Notes: generated by a model from the letters alone, not told the origin. Shown: positions 1-8,774, numbered from the stretch's first letter. The stretch: 64,000 bases of DNA from Streptomyces cynarae (GCF_025642135.1 NZ_CP106793.1:3517001-3581000); one strand, 5' to 3'. Made by a program: numbers and translations.

Positions 1-102
1 CCTGCTGCACCCGCTGTGGAAACGGCTCCGGTTTCAGGTACTCGTGCGCGGCCACCGGCTTCCCCCGACGGTCCACAGGCGCGCCTCCCTGCCGGCGGTC
101 CG

Positions 103-1335
103 TCATCCGTTGGCGGCCCACCCCGGGATCGTCGGCAGCACCTTCTCGGCGACGCGGAGCAGTACCGCGTCGTCGGGCACCGCGCCGTCCGCGCGCCACA
201 GGGCCACCTCGAAGGAGCCGCCGCTGTCCTTGGCATCGCGGGCCACCGAGAGGACGCGGGCCGGGACGCCCGGACCGCTGTCGGTGTCGCTCCCGTCGAG
301 GCGGAAATGGATGCTGATGGTGCGGTCCGAGTACAGGACGGCCGGTCGCCCGAGAACGGTCCGCTGCAGGGCGCCGTCCCCCAGGAGCGCGGCCGCCCCG
401 GCCACCGGAAGGCGGTCGTAGGTGGCCGACAGCGTCACCGTGTAGGTGCCGAACTCCACCTGAGCCGAGGGGTTGTCGATCTCCTTGCCACCGGCGAGTT
501 CGACCGAGCCGTCGCTGCCGCTGGCGTTCTTCGCGCTCTCCCCGGCCGTGCCCAGCAGTTCGGCGAGGTCGGGACGGTTCACTGCCTTGCAGAGTTGCGC
601 ACCGGAGACGTGCCGAGACGCCTTGCCCGGCGACTTGTCGGGCTCCCCGTCCGAACACGTGGCGGTCGTCGCAGCACTGCCCGAGGACGACGTCTGCCCG
701 AACGTCCACAGAACGACACCGAGTACCGCCACCACCGCCACGGCCGCGACGGCCTGTCCCCAGGGGTTCGGCCCCTTCGGGGGCACCACGTGGTGCGGCT
801 CGTCCTGCTTGGGCGCCCCTTCCCTCCCCTCCCTGCTTCCTTCGTTCACAGGCACTGGGGTCGGGCCACCGGACTCGGCGGTCCGCACGGCTCGGCGCAG
901 GCGGAGCATGCCTCTGACGGTGCGGATCCGCCAAGCGGTGAAGGCGAGGAGCACCACGCCGGTGAGAGTGGGAATCTTCCAACTGCCGGAGCCGTCGCGG
1001 GTCGCGGTGTGGTCACCGGAGCCGTCGACGAGGGCGGCCAGGGTGCCGTCGGCGGGGCGGTTCTCGATGATTCCGTCGACGGCGACGCGGCTGATGCTCA
1101 CGGAGTGGTCAGTGGCCTCGAACGAGCCCTTGCAGGCCCAGCCGTCCTGCCGCAGATCGCCCAAACCGCCGGTCGCAGGCGTGCACTCGGCCACCTTGAC
1201 CGTGCCGGGCACTCCTGTCGCCTCTGCATAGGCCTGCCGAGCCCCCTGCACGGTCAGGAACAGACCGAAGAGCAGCCCGACGACGGCGAGGGATATCTCG
1301 CGGGGAAGCGGCGGGAGGAGGCGGAGCAAGAACAT
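103..1335 (-). CDS. conserved membrane protein, DUF6215-like
   Basis: A 410-residue protein of unknown function. Hydrophobic segments lie at about residues 14-34, 122-138 and 191-213. The middle segment is followed by a basic stretch, and a Pro/Glu-rich linker (about 155-190) precedes the last one. After the third segment comes an exported-looking domain of about 190 residues with a conserved-looking LCKAVNRPDLAELLG stretch, which reminds me of the Streptomyces DUF6215 family; this is a memory-based match. It starts at ATG 1335. It lies alone downstream of ssrA on the same strand, separated by the ssrA terminator and about 400 noncoding bases, so it is probably a separate unit. The function is not known to me. 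Confidence 0.75.
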   Translation of the reverse strand: MFLLRLLPPLPREISLAVVGLLFGLFLTVQGARQAYAEATGVPGTVKVAECTPATGGLGDLRQDGWACKGSFEATDHSVSISRVAVDGIIENRPADGTLAALVDGSGDHTATRDGSGSWKIPTLTGVVLLAFTAWRIRTVRGMLRLRRAVRTAESGGPTPVPVNEGSREGREGAPKQDEPHHVVPPKGPNPWGQAVAAVAVVAVLGVVLWTFGQTSSSGSAATTATCSDGEPDKSPGKASRHVSGAQLCKAVNRPDLAELLGTAGESAKNASGSDGSVELAGGKEIDNPSAQVEFGTYTVTLSATYDRLPVAGAAALLGDGALQRTVLGRPAVLYSDRTISIHFRLDGSDTDSGPGVPARVLSVARDAKDSGGSFEVALWRADGAVPDDAVLLRVAEKVLPTIPGWAANG

Positions 1336-1738
1336 CGGTCGATGAGTCCTTCTGAATGTCGGTGAGCCGAGTCAGGCAAGGGTGCGGGCGCAGCTGGGAA
1401 AGCCTGGTCCGGGCCGCGAGAGACATCCTTCTGCGTGAAACAGGCAGGCCGAGGCTTGTCCGTCCGAAGCAGTGGACGTGGCGGCGGTCCCCCCGAACCG
1501 CGGGCTGGAGTGCGCGTCGGCGGAGGGGTCAGGTCCGCGAGGACGCGACGGTCACCATAGACATGCCAAGACGGACGACGACAAGATCCGTGCGAGGCAT
1601 GGCCAAAAGCCGACCACTCGGCCGATCGTTGTGAAACGGCGCAGAATCTGTGCACCACATGTGAAGATCGCGGGCGCAACAGGGCCTCGGCACCGCTCGA
1701 AGTTGGCCGGAACACGTCGCCCGCGTCCGCGCACGGCA
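1336..1738. other. intergenic region between the ssrA terminator and the DUF6215-like gene
   Basis: No convincing gene is seen. The open frames here have Streptomyces-untypical composition and no family signature. The region should contain the promoter of the gene ending at 103. Because the 3' end of ssrA is a common integration site for mobile elements, I looked for an integrase or a duplicated ssrA 3' fragment and saw neither within the window. Confidence 0.5.
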
Positions 1739-1740
1739 AA

Positions 1741-1768
1741 GGCCCCGCCGCTTGAAAGCGACGGGGCC
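1741..1768 (-). terminator. intrinsic terminator of ssrA
   Basis: A near-perfect hairpin (GGCCCCG.CGCTT / AAGCG.CGGGGCC with a 2-base loop) begins about 40 bases beyond the tmRNA 3' end. On the minus strand it is followed by a short T run (TTT). Confidence 0.8.
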
Positions 1769-1808
1769 TCGCCCACATGGGGTTCAGGAGGCCGGGGCCT
1801 CCCGATCG

Positions 1809-2206
1809 TGGAGATGGCGGGAATCGAACCCGCGTCCAACGGTGAAGAATCAGGGCTTCTCCGTGTGCAGTCCGCTGTGCTTTTCTCGGCCCCGGAGATC
1901 ACGCGGACAAGTCTCCGACGGGCCCAGTCACTGTGTGGTTTCCCTCTTCACCCCGTGACCGGGATCAAGGTTTAGTTCCCTAGCTGATGCCAGGATCCGG
2001 GTCGGGAACACCCCCGGGCTGACACTCCCTTTAGTAGGGCAGCTGCTGCTCGCTACCTGATCAGGCAGCGAGGGCCAGCTGGCCCTGGGAGAGATCGCGC
2101 TTGGAATTGGCGATTATTTTTTTCGGCCTGTGGTTTACGAGATCATGGCCGCTTCCTCGACACGCTTCCCCTGCTTCGACAGCCGCTGTCGAAACCGATC
2201 ATCCCC
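1809..2206 (-). ncRNA. ssrA: transfer-messenger RNA (tmRNA)
   Basis: This RNA rescues stalled ribosomes together with SmpB, which is encoded just upstream. On the minus strand it begins GGGGATGATCGGTTTCGACA, and the 3' end closes the alanine-type acceptor stem: GGGGATG pairs with CATCTCC, including the G3-U pair. The T arm GGTTCGATTCC is present. The discriminator A is at 1809 and is followed by CG rather than CCA, so CCA must be added after transcription. The tag frame runs from resume codon GCC (2111-2109) to TGA (2063-2061) and encodes ANSKRDLSQGQLALAA. It is the same length as the Streptomyces tags I remember and keeps the ALAA degradation end. The preceding TAATC matches the usual context before the resume codon. 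Confidence 0.97.
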
Positions 2207-2406
2207 ATGTTGATTTTTCAATCGGCGCCCCTCACCGGGAGGGACTCGCACCGGCCGAGCGGTGCGATGCCATCGTACGGGATCAACGCATCCCGTCGCC
2301 AGCGTATTCCCGGCGGTCACCCCGCCGTGGTACCCGGTTCAACACCGACGGGTGCCCGGTTCTTCCCGGCTCACGCCGGTGTTCCCGCTCGGCGCGGCGT
2401 TCCCGC

Positions 2407-2886
2407 TCACGCCCGCTGCCGGCGGCGCACCGCCGACATCGCCCGCTCCGCCTCGCGGCGGTCCTGCTTCTCGCGGAGCGTCTGCCGCTTGTCGTACTCC
2501 TTCTTGCCCTTCGCCAGCGCGATCTCGATCTTGGCGCGGCCGTCCTTGAAGTACAGGGACAGGGGCACGATCGTGTGACCCGTCTCCTGCGCCTTGGACT
2601 CCAGCTTGTCGATCTCGTCGCGGTGCAGCAGCAGCTTCCGCTTGCGGCGGGCGCTGTGGTTGGTCCAGGTGCCCTGGCTGTACTCCGGCACGTGCACGTT
2701 GTACAGCCACGCCTCGTGCCCGTCGAGCTGCACGAAGCCGTCGACCAGCGATGCCCGCCCCTGACGCAGCGACTTCACCTCGGTGCCCATGAGGACGAGA
2801 CCGGCCTCGTAGGTGTCGAGGATGTGGTAGTCGTGCCGCGCCTTCTTGTTCTGCGCGATCAGCTTGCGCCCTTTTTCCTTAGCCAT
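2407..2886 (-). CDS. smpB: SsrA-binding protein SmpB
   Basis: SmpB binds the tRNA-like part of tmRNA and delivers it to stalled ribosomes. The 159-residue protein has the family core (ARHDY at the N-terminus, [24 protein letters not shown]) and the basic C-terminal tail ([20 protein letters not shown]) that mimics an mRNA in the decoding centre. I chose the ATG at 2886 (MAKEKGRK), which matches the start I recall in relatives; an in-frame ATG at 2898 would add MVGT. Neither has a strong ribosome binding site. It lies 200 bases upstream of ssrA on the same strand, a common and functionally sensible pairing, with the S41 peptidase and ftsEX genes upstream. Confidence 0.96.
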   Translation of the reverse strand: MAKEKGRKLIAQNKKARHDYHILDTYEAGLVLMGTEVKSLRQGRASLVDGFVQLDGHEAWLYNVHVPEYSQGTWTNHSARRKRKLLLHRDEIDKLESKAQETGHTIVPLSLYFKDGRAKIEIALAKGKKEYDKRQTLREKQDRREAERAMSAVRRRQRA

Positions 2887-2955
2887 AGTGCCGACCATTT
2901 TCGCACTACAGGGGGGTGCGCGGGGAAGTCGATTACGTGGCGTCGCGGCGCGTGG

Positions 2956-4116
2956 CTACGAGGCGTCGCCCAGGCCCCCGAGCACCGTCTCGGCCCGCTG
3001 GAGCGCCCCGTCGTCGACCTCCAGGTCGGGGGTGATGCCGCGGCCGTCGACACCGCGGCCCGCGGGGGTGCGGTAGTGGCCGACGGTCAGCTCGGCGACG
3101 GAGCCGTCCGGAAGGCGGCTCGGCATCTGGATGGAGCCCTTGCCGAAGGTGCGGGTGCCCACCACCACGGCCCGGCCGCGGTCCTGGAGGGCGCCGGTGA
3201 GCAGTTCGGCCGCGCTCATGGTGCCGCCGTCGACAAGCGCGACCAGGGGTCTGGTGGTGTCGCCGCCGGGCTCGGCGCGCAGGACGCGCTGGTCACCGTC
3301 GACGTCGTAGGTGCCCACCAGCCCGCCGTCGAGGAAGACGGACGCGGCGGTGACGGCCTCGGCGACGAATCCCCCCGAGTTGCCGCGCAGGTCGAGCACG
3401 ATCCCGCCGCCCTTGGGTGCCCGGTCGACGGCGTCCCGTACGCGGTCCCCGGAGCCCTTGGTGAACGCGGTGACCTTGATCAGGGTGATGCCACGGGCGA
3501 GCCGGCGCACGGTCACCGAGTCCGTGGAAAGCCGGGCCCGGCGCAGCACCTCGGTCCAGGTCTGCGTGCCGCGCTGCAGTCCGAGCCGCACCCGGGAGCC
3601 GGCCCCCGCGTCGTCCGCGTCGCCGCGCAGCAGAGAGACGACCTCGGTGACGGGCCTGCCGGTGACGTCCTCGCCGTCGACGCGGCGCAGCAGGTCGCCC
3701 TTGCGGATCCCGGCGCGGGCCGCGGGCGAGCCGGGCTGCACCCGGGTCACCTCGATCCGCCCGTCGCTCTCCCGCCGGGCCGACAGCCCGACGCCGGTGT
3801 ACTGGCCGTCGAGGGCCTCCTCCAGCTCCTCGTACTCGCCCTGGGAGTAGACGGCGCTCCACCGGTCGCCGCTGCGGCTGACCGCGCGCTCGGCGGCCTC
3901 CATCGGGGACTTGCCGTCGGCCATCGCCCGCTCGGCGGCCTCGGTGACGTCGTCGTGGCCGGCCGGGACCGCCGACTCCGTGGAGGACTGTTTCGCGTCG
4001 CTTCCGCCGAACGAGCCGGTCGCGGCGCCGGCGACGAGGACGCTCGCGAAGACCAACGTCAGGGCCGCCCCGTGGCGGATGCGACGGGGCTGACAGAACA
4101 GGTCACGGCCTGACAT
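2956..4116 (-). CDS. S41-family C-terminal processing peptidase with PDZ domain
   Basis: A probable exported serine protease of 386 residues. It has an N-terminal membrane segment or signal peptide (ALTLVFASVLVAGAATG), then a helical region and a PDZ domain (about 100-185, GVGLSARRESDG through GIRKGDLLRRVDG). The C-terminal peptidase domain carries LRGNSGG, the serine motif in DGGTMSAAELLTGAL (Ser of MSAAE) and the lysine about 25 residues later in GTRTFGKGS; together these form the Ser-Lys dyad of the CtpA/tail-specific protease family. I start at ATG 4116 (MSGRDLF); the frame extends to an ATG at 4140. It lies between ftsX and smpB on the same strand, but a hairpin separates it from ftsX. 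The substrate is unknown. Confidence 0.9.
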   Translation of the reverse strand: MSGRDLFCQPRRIRHGAALTLVFASVLVAGAATGSFGGSDAKQSSTESAVPAGHDDVTEAAERAMADGKSPMEAAERAVSRSGDRWSAVYSQGEYEELEEALDGQYTGVGLSARRESDGRIEVTRVQPGSPAARAGIRKGDLLRRVDGEDVTGRPVTEVVSLLRGDADDAGAGSRVRLGLQRGTQTWTEVLRRARLSTDSVTVRRLARGITLIKVTAFTKGSGDRVRDAVDRAPKGGGIVLDLRGNSGGFVAEAVTAASVFLDGGLVGTYDVDGDQRVLRAEPGGDTTRPLVALVDGGTMSAAELLTGALQDRGRAVVVGTRTFGKGSIQMPSRLPDGSVAELTVGHYRTPAGRGVDGRGITPDLEVDDGALQRAETVLGGLGDAS

Positions 4117-4140
4117 GCCGGTGAGTCTAGGACAACGCAT

Positions 4141-4172
4141 GGGGGCGTACGGGCGGTTGCCCGTACGCCCCC
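4141..4172 (-). terminator. hairpin after ftsX
   Basis: A perfect inverted repeat, GGGGGCGTACGGGC / GCCCGTACGCCCCC with a 4-base loop, lies between the ftsX stop and the S41 peptidase start. There is no T run, which is usual in Streptomyces. Confidence 0.7.
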
Positions 4173-4183
4173 ATTGGCGTGCG

Positions 4184-5101
4184 TCACACCTTGAGGTACT
4201 TGCGCAACGCGAAGAACGCGGCCAGCGCGGGCATCAGCAGGCTCGTGGCGAGTATCAGCGGCAGCTTGGTCAGGACGGCGTCCCAGCCGATGAAGTTGAT
4301 CAGGTTGAGCTTGTGGGACAGGTCGAGGCCGTGGTCGATGATGAAGTACCGCGCGATCAGCAGGAATCCGCAGGCGACCGTGCCGCCGATGAGCCCGGCG
4401 ACCGCGGCCTCCATGATGAACGGCGCCTGGATGTAGAAGCCGGAGGCACCGACCAGACGCATGATGCCGGTCTCACGGCGACGGCTGAAGGCGGAGACGC
4501 GCACCGTGTTGACGATCAGCATCAGCGCGACGACCAGCATCATCGCCATGACCGCGCGCGCGGCCCAGTTCATGCCGTTGAGCAGGCCGAAGAGGTTGTC
4601 CAGGATGCCCTTCTGGTCCTGCACCGACTGCACGCCGTCGCGGCCGTTGAAGGCGGACGCGATGACCTGGTACTGCTCCGGGTTCTTCAGCTTGATGCGG
4701 TACGACTCCTGCATCTGGTCCGGAGTGAGCGAACTGGCCAGCGGGGAGTCGCCGAACTGCTCTTTGTAGTGCTTGTAGGCCTCGTCCTGGGACTCGTAGG
4801 TGACCTTCTCGACGACCGACATCTTCTTCAGGTCGGAGAGGATCTGGTCCTTCTGCTCCTGGGTGACCGCGCCCTTGGAGCAGTTGGGGTCGGACTCCGC
4901 GTCGCTCTTGTTGCACAGGAAGATCGAGACGTTGACCTTGTCGTACCAGTAGCCCTTCATCTGGTTGACCTGATCACTCATCAGCAGCGAGCCGCCGAAG
5001 AGCGCCAGGGAGAGGGCGACCGAGACGATCACCGCGAAGGTCATCGTCAGATTGCGGCGGAGACCGACACCGATCTCCGACAGAACGAACTGCGCGCGCA
5101 T
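4184..5101 (-). CDS. ftsX: cell division ABC transporter permease FtsX
   Basis: FtsX is the membrane partner of FtsE; in other bacteria the pair switches on septal peptidoglycan hydrolases. The 305-residue protein has the standard FtsX topology: a short cytoplasmic N-terminus, TM1 (about 19-41), an extracytoplasmic domain (about 42-180) and three more TM segments (about 184-206, 226-250, 280-300) in an MacB/FtsX-type C-terminal half. The extracytoplasmic domain has a Cys pair (C63 and C74 in FLCNKSDAESDPNCSKG) that could form a disulfide. It sits 28 bases downstream of ftsE on the same strand and is certainly co-transcribed with it; a hairpin follows the stop. Confidence 0.97.
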   Translation of the reverse strand: MRAQFVLSEIGVGLRRNLTMTFAVIVSVALSLALFGGSLLMSDQVNQMKGYWYDKVNVSIFLCNKSDAESDPNCSKGAVTQEQKDQILSDLKKMSVVEKVTYESQDEAYKHYKEQFGDSPLASSLTPDQMQESYRIKLKNPEQYQVIASAFNGRDGVQSVQDQKGILDNLFGLLNGMNWAARAVMAMMLVVALMLIVNTVRVSAFSRRRETGIMRLVGASGFYIQAPFIMEAAVAGLIGGTVACGFLLIARYFIIDHGLDLSHKLNLINFIGWDAVLTKLPLILATSLLMPALAAFFALRKYLKV

Positions 5102-5129
5102 GGCGTCTGCTCAAGCCTTTCCGTGGAAC

Positions 5130-5819
5130 TCAGTGCTGGTAGCCGTAGACGCCGCGCGCCTGGTCGCGGACGAGGCGGCCCTTCTCCAGCTCGATGACGC
5201 GCTTGCGCATCTGGTCCACGATGTTCTGGTCGTGGGTCGCCATCACCACGGTCGTGCCCGTCCGGTTGATCCGGTCGAGCAGCTTCATGATGCCGACGGA
5301 GGTCTGCGGGTCGAGGTTGCCGGTGGGCTCGTCGGCGATCAGCAGCTTGGGCCGGTTGACGAAGGCCCGCGCGATGGCCACGCGCTGCTGCTCACCGCCG
5401 GAGAGCTCGCCGGGCATCCGGTCCTCCTTGCCACCGAGCCCGACGAGGTCGAGCACCTGGGGCACGGACTTGCGGATCTCGCCGCGCGACTTGCCGATGA
5501 CCTCCTGTGCGAAGGCCACGTTCTCGGCGACCGTCTTGTTGGGCAGGAGCCGGAAGTCCTGGAAGACCGTCCCCAGCTGGCGGCGCATCTGCGGCACCTT
5601 CCAGTTGGAGAGGCGGGCGAGGTCCTTGCCCAGGACGTGCACCTGCCCGGTGCTGCACCGCTCCTCGCGGAGGATCAGCCGCAGGAAGGTGGACTTTCCG
5701 GAGCCGGAGGACCCCACGAGAAAGACGAACTCGCCCTTCTCCACCTCCAGGGAGACATCCCTGAGTGCGGGGCGGGTCTGCTTGGGGTAGACCTTGGAGA
5801 CGTTGTCGAATCGGATCAC
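5130..5819 (-). CDS. ftsE: cell division ABC transporter ATPase FtsE
   Basis: The cytoplasmic ATPase that powers FtsX in the divisome. The 229-residue protein has Walker [10 protein letters not shown] (36-44), a Q-loop ([11 protein letters not shown]), signature LSGGEQQR, Walker [14 protein letters not shown] and switch-region MATHD, all intact. Length and sequence are typical of FtsE. It starts at ATG 5819 with a divergent intergenic region of about 260 bases upstream, so it is the first gene of the ftsEX operon. Confidence 0.97.
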   Translation of the reverse strand: MIRFDNVSKVYPKQTRPALRDVSLEVEKGEFVFLVGSSGSGKSTFLRLILREERCSTGQVHVLGKDLARLSNWKVPQMRRQLGTVFQDFRLLPNKTVAENVAFAQEVIGKSRGEIRKSVPQVLDLVGLGGKEDRMPGELSGGEQQRVAIARAFVNRPKLLIADEPTGNLDPQTSVGIMKLLDRINRTGTTVVMATHDQNIVDQMRKRVIELEKGRLVRDQARGVYGYQH

Positions 5820-6083
5820 GGATGCACCACGGGCCGTCGGGGGTATGTGAGCGTGACCATACGCGAACCGGGTGCAGGAGCGCAGTCGCCGGTCATGGAT
5901 ACGGGAGGGTTGCGCGTTTTGTCATAGCCCCACGGGGTACGGAGGCGCGCTGTGATGCCCTCCACGGCCACAGGACTGGCGGAGCCCGCGCAGTGGCTCC
6001 CGGAACCTGGCACAGTGGAGTGGGAACTGTCGCGTTACCGAAAGCGTTGTGTACCTGTAAGCGGCACGAGGAGGGCGAGGCGC

Positions 6084-6275
6084 ATGACGTACGACCGATT
6101 GGTGTGCGCGAACTGCGCGGCGCCCGTCAGCGAGGGCCGCTGTCCCGTGTGCCGCGCCAGCCGGGAGCGCCTTCAGCAGGAGAACCCCTGGTCAGGGCTG
6201 ACGCCGGCGGCGCTGATCGCCCTGGTGGCCGTGCTGATCGCGGCGGTGGCGCTGCTGGCGCACCAGACGGCGTAG
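6084..6275 (+). CDS. small zinc-ribbon membrane protein
   Basis: A 63-residue protein with an N-terminal double Cys motif (CANCAAP...CPVC, about residues 8-24) that should bind zinc. A charged linker follows, then one C-terminal TM helix (about 40-58). I chose ATG 6084 because GAGGAGG lies just upstream; the frame is open further upstream, but that part looks random. It is transcribed divergently from ftsE and ends at a bidirectional hairpin. Small proteins of this kind are conserved in this position in streptomycetes as far as I recall; the function is unknown. Confidence 0.75.
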   Translation: MTYDRLVCANCAAPVSEGRCPVCRASRERLQQENPWSGLTPAALIALVAVLIAAVALLAHQTA

Positions 6276-6305
6276 CGGAGCGGGGAAAAGACGGGTGTAC
6301 GGGAA

Positions 6306-6333
6306 GGGCCCGGGGCGATGCCGCCCCGGGCCC
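6306..6333. terminator. bidirectional terminator
   Basis: Perfect hairpin GGGCCCGGGGC / GCCCCGGGCCC flanked by AA on one side and TTCTC on the other, between the convergent zinc-ribbon and LAETG genes. Confidence 0.85.
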
Positions 6334-6380
6334 TTCTCATGCAGTTCTCACACCTGCGGGTGAGGCTGTGCGCCCCTGAC

Positions 6381-7055
6381 TCAGGCGGCGGCTCCGCCGC
6401 GGCCGTTGATCAGGCGCGGCATCACCCGGAAGCCGATACCGCCGGCGATCATCGTGGCGGCGCCGACCAGCAGGAACGCGGTCTGGCCGGCACCCGTCTC
6501 GGCCAGCTGCTTGCCGCTGCCCTGGGCGGAGGCGTCGGTGGTGCCGCTGTCGGAGCCCGTGTCGGTCAGGACCGAGGAGCCCTTGCCCTGCTGGACGGGG
6601 CTGTTGCCGCCGCCGTCGGGGTTGGTGTTGTTGCCGCCGCCGTTGTTGCCGTGGCCGTTCCCGTTGCCGTTCCCGTTCCCGTTGCCGCCGCCGTGGCCGT
6701 TGGAGGGGGGCGCCTCCGTCGGCTCGGTCGGGTTCCCGGTGGGCTGCTGCGGGTCGGTCGGCTGGCCCGGGTCGGTGGGCGGGGTCGCCGGGATGGTGGG
6801 CGGGGTCCCCGGGTCGGTGGGCGGGGTCGCCGGAGGGGTGGTGGGCGGGGTCGCCGGGCCGGTCGGGATACCGGTGCTCCCGTCGGTCGGGTCGTCGTTG
6901 ACGCTCACGCCGGCACCGATACCGGTCTGGTCGACGCTCGCGCCGATCTTGATGTCGAGCGCCGAGGCGGCACCCGCGGCGGTCAGCGACGCACCGGCTG
7001 CGATCACCGCACCGGCTGCTATCCGCGCCACCCGGATCCGCGTCTTCTTGGTCAT
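6381..7055 (-). CDS. secreted LAETG-anchored cell-wall protein (sortase E-type substrate)
   Basis: A 224-residue surface protein. It has a signal peptide (RIRVARIAAGAVIAAGASLTAAGAASA, cleaved near residue 32), a short mature head, a Pro/Thr-rich region built on repeated PTDPG/ATPPT units (about 60-110) and a Gly/Asn-rich tract (about 118-150). The C-terminal sorting signal is LAETG (184-188), followed by a hydrophobic helix and a basic tail (RVMPRLINGRGG). LAxTG is the motif recognised by class E sortases in Streptomyces (established knowledge). The rest is low-complexity spacer, suggesting a wall-spanning stalk with little folded cargo. It starts at ATG 7055 behind GGGGGTAG. No sortase gene is nearby. 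Confidence 0.85.
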   Translation of the reverse strand: MTKKTRIRVARIAAGAVIAAGASLTAAGAASALDIKIGASVDQTGIGAGVSVNDDPTDGSTGIPTGPATPPTTPPATPPTDPGTPPTIPATPPTDPGQPTDPQQPTGNPTEPTEAPPSNGHGGGNGNGNGNGNGHGNNGGGNNTNPDGGGNSPVQQGKGSSVLTDTGSDSGTTDASAQGSGKQLAETGAGQTAFLLVGAATMIAGGIGFRVMPRLINGRGGAAA

Positions 7056-7302
7056 CAGGCTGCTACCCCCAGTAGCTGATCGTCATTGGAGCAGCGTCCG
7101 GGGCGACGGCACTCGGGGACAACTGTGCTTTTCAGCGAGCCCCCCGGTTCACATGCGCCCCAGAGATACGCATGCCGCGCTTCACCCTTCCGAGTTTTCA
7201 CAGCAACGTCAAGGTCGTTGCGGGCGCCATGTCCGATAACGCGTCTTTTACGGGAGAAGCGGGACTGTGAGTGTGATGTAAAACCCAGACATCCGGAGAC
7301 AG
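7056..7302. other. intergenic region upstream of the LAETG gene
   Basis: Together with the hairpin that follows it separates prfB from the LAETG gene by about 346 bases. I see no gene. It must hold the promoter of the LAETG gene, but no clear -35/-10 pair stands out. Confidence 0.5.
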
Positions 7303-7341
7303 ACAAGGCAACTACCCCTGGGTGAGGGGCAGTTGCCTTGT
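7303..7341 (-). terminator. prfB terminator
   Basis: Strong hairpin ACAAGGCAACTNCCCC / GGGGNAGTTGCCTTGT with a 7-base loop, about 60 bases past the prfB stop. Confidence 0.85.
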
Positions 7342-7401
7342 CGACAAAACGCTGTTTCCGCGGCCGGTTTTTCCGGCTACGCCGGACCGAGCGCGGCCGG
7401 T

Positions 7402-8508
7402 TTACTTCTCCTGCTGCTTGCGCCAGCGAATTCCGGCTTCGATGAAGCCGTCGATCTCGCCGTTGAAGACGGCCTCGGGATTGCCGACCTCGTACTCGGT
7501 GCGCAGGTCCTTGACCATCTGGTACGGGTGCAGGACGTACGAACGCATCTGGTTGCCCCAGGAGTTGCCGCCGTCGCCCTTGAGGGCGTCCATCTTGGCC
7601 TGCTCCTCCTGGCGTCGCCGCTCGAGGAGCTTGGCCTGGAGAACGTTCATCGCGGAGGCCCGGTTCTGGATCTGGGACCGCTCGTTCTGGCAGGTGACGA
7701 CGATGCCGGTGGGGAGGTGGGTGATCCGCACCGCGGAGTCCGTCGTGTTGACGCCCTGGCCACCGGGCCCGGAGGACCGGAACACATCCACGCGGAGGTC
7801 GGAGTCGTCGATCTCGACGTGGTCGGACTGCTCCACGACGGGAAGGATCTCCACGCCCGCGAAGGAGGTCTGGCGCCGCCCCTGGTTGTCGTAGGGGGAG
7901 ATACGGACGAGCCGGTGGGTGCCCTGCTCGACGGAGAGGGTGCCGTAGGCGTACGGGGCCTGGACGGCGAACGTCGTGGACTTGATCCCGGCCTCTTCGG
8001 CGTACGACGTGTCGTAGACCTCGGTCTTGTAGCCGTGCTGCTCGGCCCAGCGCAGGTACATGCGCTGGAGCTTCTCGGCGAAGTCGGCCGCGTCGACGCC
8101 GCCGGCCTCGGCACGGATGTTGACGAGCGCCTCGCGGGCGTCGTACTCGCCGCTGAGGAGCGTCCGCACCTCCATCTCGTCCAGCGCCTTCTTGACCGCG
8201 GCGAGCTCGGCCTCGGCCTCGACGCGGGTGTCCGGGTCGTCCTCGGCCTCGGCGAGCTCGAAGAGCACACCGAGGTCGTCGATCCGGCCGCGCAGGGCCT
8301 CGGCCTTCCGCACCTCCGCCTGGAGGTGGGAGAGCCTGCTGGTGATTTTCTGCGCCTCGTCCGGGTTGTCCCAGAGGGACGGCGCGGCCGCCTGCTCCTC
8401 GAGCACGGCGATGTCTGCCCTCATCTTGTCGAGGTCCAGAACGGCCTCGATCGACTCCATGGTCGAGGAGAGGGACTTGAGCTCTTCGGATACATCGACG
8501 ACTGCCAC
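7402..8508 (-). CDS. prfB: peptide chain release factor 2 (RF2)
   Basis: RF2 reads UGA and UAA and hydrolyses peptidyl-tRNA. It is 368 residues from GTG 8508, the usual length in streptomycetes. The catalytic GGQ lies in [20 protein letters not shown]. The codon-recognition tripeptide, normally SPF, reads SPY here ([15 protein letters not shown]). There is no in-frame stop near the start, so this gene lacks the programmed frameshift of many prfB genes, as is normal in actinobacteria. I start at GTG because family similarity begins exactly at [13 protein letters not shown]; upstream codons are noise. It is followed by a strong terminator and preceded by about 265 noncoding bases. Confidence 0.96.
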   Translation of the reverse strand: MAVVDVSEELKSLSSTMESIEAVLDLDKMRADIAVLEEQAAAPSLWDNPDEAQKITSRLSHLQAEVRKAEALRGRIDDLGVLFELAEAEDDPDTRVEAEAELAAVKKALDEMEVRTLLSGEYDAREALVNIRAEAGGVDAADFAEKLQRMYLRWAEQHGYKTEVYDTSYAEEAGIKSTTFAVQAPYAYGTLSVEQGTHRLVRISPYDNQGRRQTSFAGVEILPVVEQSDHVEIDDSDLRVDVFRSSGPGGQGVNTTDSAVRITHLPTGIVVTCQNERSQIQNRASAMNVLQAKLLERRRQEEQAKMDALKGDGGNSWGNQMRSYVLHPYQMVKDLRTEYEVGNPEAVFNGEIDGFIEAGIRWRKQQEK

Positions 8509-8714
8509 GCATCCAGCGTAACGGCTCCGCCAGGCGTGCCATGCCGGTGACCGCGTGGTTACCGGGCGCCCAAACCCGGGGTGCGGCCCTGGGGGCTCCG
8601 CCCCGGACCCCGATCGGCCTGACGGCCGGGCCGGGGCCCAGTCGGCCTGACGGCCGGCGACGCAGTCGCACCGCGGTGGCATCGGCGGACGCGCGGGGGC
8701 GGGCCGTCCGTGGC

Positions 8715-8750
8715 CGGTCGCGCAGTTCCCCGCGCCCCTTCAGGGGCGCA
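8715..8750. repeat. Streptomyces intergenic repeat (GCGCAGTTCCCCGCGCCCC type)
   Basis: GGTCGCGCAGTTCCCCGCGC followed by CCCTTCAGGGGCGCA is a palindromic element seen in hundreds of Streptomyces intergenic regions (recognition from memory). Here it lies between the stop of the first kinase gene and prfB. The adjacent 8595-8670 stretch carries two copies of TCGGCCTGACGGCCGG and a GGGGGCTCCGCCCC motif of the same intergenic class. Confidence 0.6.
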
Positions 8751-8774
8751 GCCACCGCCTCTCCGGTCCCCGGC

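Noticed and set aside
16..1365. 449-codon plus-strand frame opposite the first gene
   Set aside because: Low-complexity shadow; the minus-strand protein has sensible membrane segments and a start codon.
2101..4113. 670-codon open frame on the plus strand over ssrA, smpB and the S41 gene
   Set aside because: It crosses a tmRNA and two recognised genes on the other strand; no family features.
8380..8508. Programmed +1 frameshift in prfB
   Set aside because: No in-frame stop codon occurs near the start; the 368-residue frame from GTG is continuous.
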